From Actinomycetota bacterium (GTDB lineage: Bacteria; Actinomycetota; Thermoleophilia; Gaiellales; Gaiellaceae), in the NCBI GenBank assembly GCA_005885085.1, contig VAXY01000027.1, forward strand, positions 1 through 11,482: 11,482 nucleotides of DNA, read 5' to 3'. The position numbers and the translations under genes are program-made. The notes under the pieces are model-generated. The model was given only the letters and a program-made list of their open reading frames with translations. It was not told where the DNA came from and made no database searches. Below, in pieces: positions 1 through 5,174 of this stretch (the first letter of the stretch is position 1; the number at the start of each line of letters is the position of its first letter).

Positions 1-984
1 GCGCCGGTTGTCTGTACCTCGCACGACGGGGGCAACACGTTCGCCACCTGCATCCAGGCGTTCGGAGCAGATCCGTCGGTGACGAACTGCGCCGAGAACA
101 CGATCCCTTCGCGCGCGTTGGTGGTCGACCCGACGAACTCCTCGCTCAACTTCCTGTACTCGTGCTCGACCGCGACCGAGAACCTGCAGCACCCGCCGTT
201 TGGGCCGTTGCACGACTACTACCTGGCGCACTCGACCAACGGAGGGCTGACCTGGACGACGCACAAGGTGTTTGCCGCGGACACGTCGGGCGGCAAGGCG
301 CCGAACTACGCGAACATCTTCGGCACGCTCGCGATCGACTCGGAAGGCAATTACTACGCGCTGTTCGACGGCACGGCCGACGACAAGAATGCCGACACGA
401 ATCCGTACCACGTCTACCTCGAGGTCTCGACCGATCATGGCCAGACGTGGAGCAGACCGATCCAGGTCGACCAGGATGCGAAAGGCGCCGGCACGCACGT
501 GTTGGCGCACCTGGCGGTGACGACACCGGGGAACGTCGACGTCGCCTGGTACGGGACGAGCGCGACCGGCGAGCCCAACGGTGTCTGCGGAACGCTGCTG
601 AGCCAGTCGCCCTGCACCGATTCCAGCGGCAAGCCAGACGGCTTCCCGCCCTACACGGATCCGAACGCGCCGGCCTGGAACGTGTACCTGGCGCAGTCGA
701 CAAACGTGCTCTCGTCGAGGCCGATGTTCAAGCAGGTGGTGGCGAACGCGACGCCGACCCACTACGGCGAGATCTGCACGAACGGGCTCGTCTGCGGATC
801 GTCCGACCGCTCGCTACTCGACTTCATCAGCGTCGCGGTCGACTGCAAAGGGCTCGCGCACATCGCGTACGCCGGCAACACGAAGCAGCAGGAGGCCGCA
901 GGAGATGTGTTCGTCCACGTAGCGAACCAGACCGGTGGTTCGGCACTCGCGCCGCCCGCACCATGCGCGACGCCGGTGCCATGA
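1..984 (+). CDS. Sialidase-like BNR/Asp-box repeat protein, C-terminal part (5' end outside window)
   Basis: The reading frame is open from the first base, so the true start lies upstream; the visible part is about 327 residues. Two good Asp-box motifs (S-x-D/N-x-G-x-T-W) are seen: STNGGLTW near nt 232-255 and STDHGQTW near nt 427-450. A degenerate one (TSHDGGNTF) lies at nt 19-45. Such repeats mark beta-propeller blades of sialidase-like proteins. The stretch DRSLLDFISVAVDCKG near the C-terminus is the kind of final blade seen in secreted actinobacterial members. Several cysteines in the loops fit an exported, disulphide-bonded protein, but the signal peptide is not visible. The catalytic arginine triad and nucleophile of true sialidases cannot be identified in this part, so enzymatic activity is not claimed. 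It converges on the next gene with only 8 bp between stop codons. Confidence 0.75.
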   Translation, partial: APVVCTSHDGGNTFATCIQAFGADPSVTNCAENTIPSRALVVDPTNSSLNFLYSCSTATENLQHPPFGPLHDYYLAHSTNGGLTWTTHKVFAADTSGGKAPNYANIFGTLAIDSEGNYYALFDGTADDKNADTNPYHVYLEVSTDHGQTWSRPIQVDQDAKGAGTHVLAHLAVTTPGNVDVAWYGTSATGEPNGVCGTLLSQSPCTDSSGKPDGFPPYTDPNAPAWNVYLAQSTNVLSSRPMFKQVVANATPTHYGEICTNGLVCGSSDRSLLDFISVAVDCKGLAHIAYAGNTKQQEAAGDVFVHVANQTGGSALAPPAPCATPVP

Positions 985-992
985 CCGCAGCT

Positions 993-1517
993 CTAGGAGG
1001 AACTCCCGGAACGCGTCGCTGAGGTCGGCGCGACCAGCTTGTGCCCGCGGATCGTGAATCCTGCGGCCTGCAGGAACGGTCGCGCCACCTCGACCGCGTG
1101 CGCGAGGTTTCGAGCGATCCAGAAGCAGAGCACCGCCAGCGGTAGCTCGACCAGCACGCCTTCGACGATCGATTGAACGACCGCTGCCGTGCCCCTCGCG
1201 GTCAGGACGTCGAACCAGGCGTCGCAGACGAGTAGCGTCCCGGTAACGGTTGCCGTGACTTCTGCAAACGGCGAGCGCCGCACGAGTAGCACTGCGGTGC
1301 TCGCGAGAGCGAGGGAGAGGCCGACGTCGAACCCTCCCCACGCGATCGCCCAGTGGTTGGCCTTGTAGTCCGGTGGCAGTGTCCCGAACAGGTATCCCGT
1401 CCAGGGGACGAGCACGACGACGCAGAGCCCGAATGCGGGCGCGATCCACGGCGGCACGAGCCAGCGTCCGCCGCCCCGTCGAAAGGCGGGAGGTGCGCGC
1501 AGCTGGAGCCCGGTCAT
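993..1517 (-). CDS. Small four-helix integral membrane protein of unknown function
   Basis: This 174-residue protein has four hydrophobic segments, at about residues 24-46, 58-79, 85-104 and 119-136, with a basic N-terminus and a polar C-terminal tail. The open frame extends to 1706, but the ATG at 1517 is chosen because a strong Shine-Dalgarno (AAGGAGGA) ends 6 nt before it and the upstream frame-mates look like random arginine/serine-rich translation. The motif CDAWFDVLTARG at the third helix resembles a family of conserved actinobacterial membrane proteins with no assigned function, recalled from general knowledge rather than a search. Its stop codon nearly abuts that of the sialidase-like gene, so the two are convergent and unlikely to be co-regulated. 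Confidence 0.75.
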   Translation of the reverse strand: MTGLQLRAPPAFRRGGGRWLVPPWIAPAFGLCVVVLVPWTGYLFGTLPPDYKANHWAIAWGGFDVGLSLALASTAVLLVRRSPFAEVTATVTGTLLVCDAWFDVLTARGTAAVVQSIVEGVLVELPLAVLCFWIARNLAHAVEVARPFLQAAGFTIRGHKLVAPTSATRSGSSS

Positions 1518-1569
1518 TGAATGTCCTCCTTGCCTGCGAGTCGCCGGGCCGGGGGTCGAAGCTTGATCG

Positions 1570-1734
1570 ATGGCCGACCAGACCATTCTCGCGATTGATG
1601 TCGGCGGTTCGCATGTCAAGGATCTCCTCTCCGCGGACCGGACGGAGCCCGGGCGGTTCGTCTCGGGTCCCGACCTCGGGGAGCGATGCGAGCGGGACGG
1701 GCGCATTGCTCCGGCTATCGCCGGAGGAAGGTGA
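1570..1734 (+). pseudogene. ROK-family sugar kinase, N-terminal remnant
   Basis: Starting at the ATG at 1570, the frame reads ILAIDVGGSHVKDLLS, then TEPGRFVSGPDL. This matches the first phosphate-binding motif of ROK kinases (D-x-G-G-(S/T)-x-x-K) and the 'EPRRF-SGP' segment typical of polyphosphate/ATP glucokinase-like ROK proteins. After GPDL the expected continuation (roughly TAERMVAG) appears only after a frame change near nt 1684, where GE-R-MRAG can be read in the next frame. The original frame ends at TGA 1732-1734 after 54 codons, against about 250 or more residues for an intact kinase. The rest of the kinase is absent. The stub runs into the 3' end of the antisense LuxR remnant. Recognition of the family is good; the exact substrate of the ancestor is unknown. 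Confidence 0.6.
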
Positions 1735-1905
1735 GGACGGCGAGAGCGCGGCGATTATCCTCCGGCGCCTCTCTGATCCCGAGCTTTGTAAATGCCCCTC
1801 TGATGTGTGTTTCGACGGTCTTCGGGCCGAGCCAGAGTGTGCGGGAGATACAGCGGCTGGGGCCGGTTCGGCGGCACGGCGGCACTCGAGGAGTTCACCG
1901 AGCTT
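1715..1905 (-). pseudogene. LuxR-type HTH regulator, C-terminal remnant
   Basis: On the minus strand, 1849 down to the TAG at 1715 encodes 44 residues beginning ISRTLWLGPKTVETH and ending LAVLTFLRR. This is the recognition helix of a LuxR/NarL DNA-binding domain (consensus I-A-x-x-L-x-L-S-P-K-T-V-E-x-H) followed by the KLG(V/I) helix and a tail of the hRRxLAVLxxLR type common in Thermoleophilia. Upstream in this frame there is a stop (1895-1897) and no start. The residues LGELLECRRAAE, which resemble the first HTH helix, lie in another frame at 1867-1905, so a frameshift lies between about 1852 and 1867. No receiver or sensor domain is found. The native stop is retained but the 5' part is lost, so it is read as a decayed gene end. 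The upstream limit is approximate. Confidence 0.55.
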
Positions 1906-1976
1906 CGCTGGATCACGGTGCAAGACATCCCGCGCCAATACGCGATCTAGCAGCGGCCGCGCCATCCGGCTACGCC

Positions 1977-2006
1977 TTGACTCGTATCGACGTAGGTCGA
2001 TATATT
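1977..2006 (+). promoter_or_regulatory. arsR operon promoter (sigma70-like)
   Basis: TTGACT at 1977-1982 and TATATT at 2001-2006 are separated by 18 nt and lie just upstream of arsR. The -10 box would place the transcription start at about 2012-2014, leaving a short leader of about 20 nt before the chosen ATG at 2032. The local A+T richness stands out in otherwise GC-rich DNA. Confidence 0.6.
1985..2002. promoter_or_regulatory. Probable ArsR operator
   Basis: A perfect inverted repeat, TATCGAC-GTAG-GTCGATA, fills the promoter spacer and overlaps the -10 box. Related half-sites continue downstream: ATTGAT at 2004-2009 and GTCGAT at 2014-2019, so a second weaker site may be present. Placement over the promoter of the regulator's own gene fits autorepression by an ArsR/SmtB protein relieved by As(III). 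The binding assignment is inferred from position and symmetry. Confidence 0.6.
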
Positions 2007-2031
2007 GATGCGTGTCGATGGAAGGAAGCTC

Positions 2032-2370
2032 ATGACGTCCCTGGAGTTGATCGATTGCTGCCGGCCGCTCGGAGCGGTGGCCCTTGCCGACGAGGAGGCC
2101 GAGGCGACGGCGGCGCTGTTTCGGACGCTGGCCGATCCGGCGCGGGTGAAGATCGTCAATCTGCTCGCGACGTCGGCCGAGCCGGTATGCGCGTGCGAGT
2201 TCGAGCCGACGCTGCACCTGTCGCAACCCACGGTCAGCCACCACTTGAAGAAGCTGACCGAAGCAGGTCTGCTCGAGCGTGAGCAGCGCGGCAAATGGGC
2301 CTATTTCTCGCTCAATCCGGACGCGAGCTCGCAGCTCGAGCGCCTTGTTCGAATAACGGCGGTTGTCTGA
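2032..2370 (+). CDS. arsR: ArsR/SmtB-family arsenic-responsive repressor
   Basis: This 112-residue protein is a complete winged-helix ArsR repressor. The core has ALFRTLADPARVKIVNLL (residues 28-45), the recognition helix LSQPTVSHHLKKL (63-75) and the wing GLLEREQRGKWAYFSL (79-94). Candidate metalloid ligands are Cys9 and Cys10 in the N-terminal arm and Cys53 and Cys55 in the VCAC stretch. An N-terminal Cys-Cys pair combined with a cysteine near residue 55 resembles the site described for Corynebacterium glutamicum ArsR rather than the E. coli CxCxxC site. The ATG at 2032 is chosen for its GGAAGGAAG ribosome site; in-frame TTG 2005 and ATG 2008 lie inside the promoter/operator. The stop overlaps the arsM start by one base (TGATG). 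Expected role: represses 2032-4674 until As(III) binds. Confidence 0.92.
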   Translation: MTSLELIDCCRPLGAVALADEEAEATAALFRTLADPARVKIVNLLATSAEPVCACEFEPTLHLSQPTVSHHLKKLTEAGLLEREQRGKWAYFSLNPDASSQLERLVRITAVV

Positions 2371-3188
2371 TGAGGACCGAGACTGCTGAGACGCTGCGCG
2401 AGCAGGTGCGGCAGCGTTACGCCGAGGCCGCGCGCGCCGTCGAGGGGGGTTGCGGTTGCGGATGTGGCAGCGGTTCCTGCTGCGAGGGCGAGGCTGCCGG
2501 AGATTTCGGCGAGGCTCTGTACAGCGTCGAGCAGCGCGAAGAGCTGCCGGATGCGGCCGCGCTCGCGTCGCTCGGCTGCGGCAATCCGACCGCGGTCGCC
2601 CAGTTGCACGAGGGAGAGACGGTGCTCGACCTTGGTTCAGGCGGCGGCATCGACGTCATCCTCTCGGCGAAGCGGGTCGGTCCGACAGGTGTTGCATACG
2701 GGCTCGACATGACCGACGAGATGCTCGCGCTCGCGCGTGACAATGCAGCGAAGGCGGGCGTCACGAACGTCCACTTCCTGAAGGGTGTGATCGAACAGGT
2801 GCCGCTGCCGGCCGACTCGGTGGACGTCGTGATCTCGAACTGCGTGATCAACCTCTCCGTCGACAAGCCGGCGGTACTGACCGAGATGGCGCGGGTGTTG
2901 AAGCCCGGCGGCCGGGTCGGAGTCAGCGACGTCGTCGCCGAAGACCACCTCAGCACAGACGAGCGGTCGGAGCGCGGCAGCTACGTCGGCTGCATCGCGG
3001 GTGCCCTCTCGCGCTCTCAGTACGTTGCCGGGCTCGAGGCGGCCGGTTTCGAGGACGTATCGGTCGAGTTCACGCACGAAGTCGCGGACGGGATGCACGG
3101 TGCGATCGTGAAGGCGCGCAAGACGAACGAGCCGGCGCGCAAAGGCTTGCCGCTCGTTCAGCCCGCGGCGAGCGCCGGCTGCTGCTGA
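2370..3188 (+). CDS. arsM: Arsenite S-adenosylmethionine methyltransferase
   Basis: This 272-residue Rossmann-fold methyltransferase transfers methyl groups from S-adenosylmethionine to As(III). The SAM-binding motif VLDLGSGGGIDV is at residues 85-96, with the acidic residue of motif II at Asp113 (YGLDMTDEM). The ArsM cysteines are present: Cys70 in SLGCGNP, Cys158 in SNCVINLS and Cys208 in YVGCIAGAL, corresponding to the catalytic cysteines of algal ArsM (Cys72, Cys174, Cys224). The N-terminal GGCGCGCGSGSCC stretch (26-38) may supply the fourth cysteine, and the protein ends in Cys-Cys. Translation probably depends on coupling to arsR, since no strong ribosome site precedes the ATG at 2370. 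The gene overlaps the aquaporin gene by one base. Products would be methylated, partly volatile arsenicals. Identification is firm; the extent of methylation is not predictable. Confidence 0.93.
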   Translation: MRTETAETLREQVRQRYAEAARAVEGGCGCGCGSGSCCEGEAAGDFGEALYSVEQREELPDAAALASLGCGNPTAVAQLHEGETVLDLGSGGGIDVILSAKRVGPTGVAYGLDMTDEMLALARDNAAKAGVTNVHFLKGVIEQVPLPADSVDVVISNCVINLSVDKPAVLTEMARVLKPGGRVGVSDVVAEDHLSTDERSERGSYVGCIAGALSRSQYVAGLEAAGFEDVSVEFTHEVADGMHGAIVKARKTNEPARKGLPLVQPAASAGCC

Positions 3189-3901
3189 TGACGGCCGTGC
3201 CGCTCGCACGAGCGCTGGTCGCGGAGGCGATCGGAACGTTCGCCTTGGTGTTCGCCGGTGCGGGTGCTGTGATGGTCGACGCGAAGACACATGCTCTCGG
3301 CCACGTCGGCGTCGCGATCACATTCGGGTTGGTGATCATGGCGATGATCTATGCGGTCGGGCACATCTCCGGGGCGCATTTCAACGCGGCGGTGACGTTC
3401 GCGTTCGCGCTCACCCGCCATTTCCCCTGGCGGCGTGCGCTCGGATACTGGTCGGCGCGGCTCGTCGGTGCCCTCACCGCGGCGGCCCTGCTGCGCGGCT
3501 CGCTCGGCAACATCGCGCATGTGGGAGTGACGCTGCCGTCGGGCTCGCAGGGGCAGTCCTTCGTATGGGAGCTGGTGATGACCGCGTTCCTGATGTTCGT
3601 CGTCCTCGCGGTCGCGACCGATACGCGTGCGGTGGGGGAGGCGGCGGCGATCGCGATCGGCGGCACGATCGGGCTCGACGCGATGTTCGGCGGCCCGATC
3701 TCGGGCGCGTCGATGAATCCGATGCGCTCGCTCGGGCCGGCACTGGTCTCCGGCAACCTGCACGCGCTCTGGCTCTACATCGTCGCTCCGCTCGCGGGCG
3801 CGTCCGCGGGTGGGCTCGCGTACCAGTTCGTGCGTGGGGAGCAGCCGCGACCGGCGGAGCTCGTCGGTCACACGGGGGTGTCGAAGGATGAAGCCGCGTG
3901 A
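3188..3901 (+). CDS. MIP-family channel (aquaporin / arsenite aquaglyceroporin, AqpS-like)
   Basis: This 237-residue protein has six hydrophobic segments and two half-helices of the major intrinsic protein family. The first signature is HISGAHFNAAVTF with N66-A67-A68 in place of Asn-Pro-Ala. The second is GPISGASMNPMRSLGPAL with N177-P178-M179, followed by the conserved selectivity-filter arginine R180. Both boxes therefore deviate from NPA while keeping the asparagines. Position between arsM and arsC, with a 1-nt overlap upstream and a 4-nt GTGA overlap downstream, indicates a role in As(III) movement across the inner membrane, as described for AqpS in Sinorhizobium meliloti ars operons. It would let As(III) made by ArsC leave down its gradient. 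Water or glycerol transport is not excluded. The start is fixed by the overlap with the arsM stop. Confidence 0.88.
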   Translation: MTAVPLARALVAEAIGTFALVFAGAGAVMVDAKTHALGHVGVAITFGLVIMAMIYAVGHISGAHFNAAVTFAFALTRHFPWRRALGYWSARLVGALTAAALLRGSLGNIAHVGVTLPSGSQGQSFVWELVMTAFLMFVVLAVATDTRAVGEAAAIAIGGTIGLDAMFGGPISGASMNPMRSLGPALVSGNLHALWLYIVAPLAGASAGGLAYQFVRGEQPRPAELVGHTGVSKDEAA

Positions 3902-4302
3902 GCAGCGTGCTGTTTGTCTGTGTCGGCAATCAGGGCCGCTCGGTGATGGCGGAGCGGCTGTTCCGCCGTGCCGTGTCCGGCCGCCATCAGGCTCGCTCGG
4001 CGGGCTCCAATCCGGGTACTGCGGTCCACGCGCAGGTGTTGGGGGCGCTGGCCGAGATCGGGCTCGATGCGGGTGATCACGTTCCGCGCAAGCTCGACGA
4101 CGAAGCCGTCGGGTGGGCGGATGTCGTCGTCGCCACCTGCGACGACGCGTGCCCGGTCATCCCCGGCAAGCGCTACGTCAGCTGGCAGCTGCCCGACCCA
4201 AAACACCAACCACTCGAGCGCGTGAGAGAGCTCCGCGACGAGATCGCACGGCTCGTCGACGAGCTTGTCGTCCAGCTCGATCAATCGACCGTGGCTGCCT
4301 AG
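3898..4302 (+). CDS. arsC: Arsenate reductase, low-molecular-weight phosphatase type
   Basis: This 134-residue protein begins VLFVCVGNQGRS, the C-x5-R-S phosphate-loop motif of low-molecular-weight tyrosine phosphatases and thioredoxin- or mycothiol-linked arsenate reductases, with catalytic Cys8 and Arg14. The general acid is expected in the DP of LPDP (Asp100-Pro101). A second cysteine pair, TCDDACPVIPGKRY (Cys81 and Cys85), occupies the place of the redox cysteines of plasmid pI258 ArsC but with three intervening residues instead of six. The GTG start at 3898 overlaps the aquaporin stop and has AAGGA about 9 nt upstream. The CPVIPGKRY-W-LPDP pattern resembles actinobacterial ArsC1 proteins, so mycothiol/mycoredoxin or thioredoxin could be the electron donor. 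It converts As(V) to As(III), the substrate of its neighbours. Confidence 0.88.
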   Translation: MSSVLFVCVGNQGRSVMAERLFRRAVSGRHQARSAGSNPGTAVHAQVLGALAEIGLDAGDHVPRKLDDEAVGWADVVVATCDDACPVIPGKRYVSWQLPDPKHQPLERVRELRDEIARLVDELVVQLDQSTVAA

Positions 4303-4311
4303 GAGAATGCG

Positions 4312-4674
4312 ATGAAGCATGCGCGTGACCCGGTCGTGGTTGCCTGCTCGCTCGAGCAGCCAGAGCTGCGTGAGCGGCTGCAACGCTGGCAAGCGCTCGC
4401 GGAGCGTGCCTTGATCGACCATGTCGCAAGCCCACGGGGGCTCCGGCTGATCTTCCACGGTGAACCGGGTGTCGAGGAGGAACTGCACGAGCTCGCGACG
4501 CTCGAGCGAACGTGCTGTGCGTTTGCCGACTGGTCGGTTCGCTCGACCGGCGAAGTGGTGCAGCTCGAGATCCGCGGGGAGAGCGAGGTGTCGATCTCGG
4601 CGGTGGAGGGGATGTTCGGCAGTTTTTGCACTTCAGGCGGGGACGTTCCGGTCGCAGCAACTGCGAGCAGCTGA
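4312..4674 (+). CDS. Cysteine-bearing small protein, last gene of the ars operon, function unknown
   Basis: This 120-residue soluble protein has no signal peptide or membrane segment. It has Cys12 in VVVACSLEQPEL, then a helix-rich stretch ERLQRWQALAERALI, and an adjacent Cys68-Cys69 pair in LATLERTCCAFADWSV, plus Cys106. Similar small proteins with an 'E-x-x-CCAFADW' core are recalled from actinobacterial metal- or metalloid-linked loci, but no name or activity is known to me. The vicinal cysteines could bind As(III) or another soft metal; that is inference. The ribosome site AGGAGA at 4301-4306 overlaps the arsC stop, so it is co-transcribed with arsR-arsM-aquaporin-arsC. The last 15-20 residues (CTSGGDVPVAATASS) are low-complexity and end just before the duplicated MFS remnant, so the C-terminus may have been remodelled by that rearrangement. 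Confidence 0.75.
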   Translation: MKHARDPVVVACSLEQPELRERLQRWQALAERALIDHVASPRGLRLIFHGEPGVEEELHELATLERTCCAFADWSVRSTGEVVQLEIRGESEVSISAVEGMFGSFCTSGGDVPVAATASS

Positions 4675-4686
4675 ACAGCGTGGCGC

Positions 4687-4742
4687 CCGGCGCCGTCGCG
4701 TTCCTGGCGCGCAACACGCGCGAGACCGACCTCGCGGGGTAG
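4687..4742 (+). pseudogene. MFS exporter, 3'-end remnant (second copy)
   Basis: The frame reads GAVAFLARNTRETDLAG then TAG (4740-4742). This matches the C-terminus of the intact exporter at 5753-7252 (GAVALLARNTRD, ending in DLAA). It lacks about 30 nt that in the intact gene form the hairpin at 7217-7240. No upstream MFS sequence is found, since the ars-operon gene precedes it. It is best read as the scar of a duplication or recombination. Confidence 0.65.
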
Positions 4743-4754
4743 GAAGAGGTGGGA

Positions 4755-4770
4755 AGCCGCCCGAGCGGCT
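4755..4770. terminator. Eroded copy of the MFS/FUSC terminator
   Basis: AGCCGC-CCGA-GCGGCT is the tip of the hairpin seen intact at 7255-7290. Here the left arm carries substitutions and most of the right arm is deleted, so only about 6 bp of stem remain. It may still act weakly as the end of the ars operon transcript. Confidence 0.5.
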
Positions 4771-4775
4771 CGGAG

Positions 4776-4856
4776 TTATGAGGCCAGGACCCTGAGCCTC
4801 CGCAGCGCTCCTGCGTCCGGCGAAGTCGCGCGTGCCGCGTTCGCGCGTTCGCCGAG
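4776..4856 (-). pseudogene. FUSC exporter, 3'-end remnant (second copy)
   Basis: On the minus strand, 4856 down to TAA at 4776-4778 reads GERANAARATSPDAGALRRL and ends VLAS. It parallels the C-terminus of the intact FUSC gene (GERANAARATTTDGGALRRL, ending ARAS). The 33 nt at 4824-4856 are identical to 7348-7380. Identity stops abruptly at 4856/7380, which marks the junction with the truncated VOC gene. Confidence 0.65.
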
Positions 4857-5151
4857 AGGGCATCGGCCGGCCGGCTGAGCTCGACGGCCCGCTCAAGAGG
4901 ACGCGCAGGTTGCCGCGGACGACATCGGCAAACGCGGGCGCCGCGCTCGAACGGAGCACGAAGCCGAGGTGAGTCGTGTAGAAGTCGACGGCGGCGTCGA
5001 GGTCGTCGACCATATAGCGGACGTTGACGAAGGTGTCGTCGGTCATGGATTGGTACACCTCCCCGGGTTAACCAGTGCGGGCCGTGTCGCCCAGTCTGAT
5101 CTGTCAGCGAGCATCTCGTCTTCGAACCGATGATCGTCGCGGCGAGCAGCT

Positions 5152-5171
5152 GAGCCGCCAGCAGGCGGCTC
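5152..5171 (-). terminator. Hairpin just downstream of the MarR gene
   Basis: GAGCCGCC-AGCA-GGCGGCTC forms a perfect 8-bp GC stem starting 3 nt after the MarR stop codon. Outer CAGCTG/CAGCTG blocks could extend the structure. There is no T-run, as is common in high-GC genomes. It would separate marR transcription from the VOC stub. Confidence 0.6.
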
Positions 5172-5174
5172 GCG

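Larger units (their letters stand above)
4687..4856. repeat. Direct repeat, copy 1 (MFS 3' end, terminator, FUSC 3' end)
   Basis: This stretch repeats 7176-7380 in the same orientation with divergence. Shared blocks include CTGGCGCGCAACACGCG, GCCGCCCGAGCGGCT and an exact 33-nt block at 4824-4856. Two gaps relative to copy 2 coincide with inverted repeats there. The copies bracket the VOC stub, the MarR gene and the MFS gene. Confidence 0.75.
4633..5046 (-). pseudogene. VOC (glyoxalase/dioxygenase-fold) protein, truncated after about 63 codons
   Basis: From the ATG at 5046 the frame encodes a typical start of a vicinal-oxygen-chelate protein: FVNVRYMVDDLDAAVDFY, then HLGFVLRSSAAPAFADV and VRGNLRVLLSGP, the first beta-alpha-beta-beta-beta unit. 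A full family member has about 120-150 residues and a second unit. Here homology stops at RPMP (about nt 4858), exactly where the FUSC-remnant repeat begins. The frame then runs out of register through the repeat to TGA at 4633-4635, adding 74 residues of serine/arginine-rich junk. A ribosome site GGGGAGGT lies 10 nt upstream. The metal ligands normally in the second half are missing, so a functional product is unlikely. It lies downstream of the MarR gene on the same strand. Confidence 0.7.

Noticed and set aside
814..2244. A 476-codon open frame on the minus strand
   Set aside because: It runs antisense to the sialidase-like gene and arsR and out of frame across the membrane-protein gene. 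The translation is arginine-rich without domain logic. Only a short stretch (1867-1905) was used as part of the LuxR remnant.
4858..5046. VOC fragment as ArsI, the C-As lyase that would complement ArsM
   Set aside because: ArsI is also VOC-fold, but its characteristic adjacent cysteines and metal ligands cannot be seen here, and the preserved N-terminus looks like a general glyoxalase-type protein. The gene is on the opposite strand and belongs with the MarR side.
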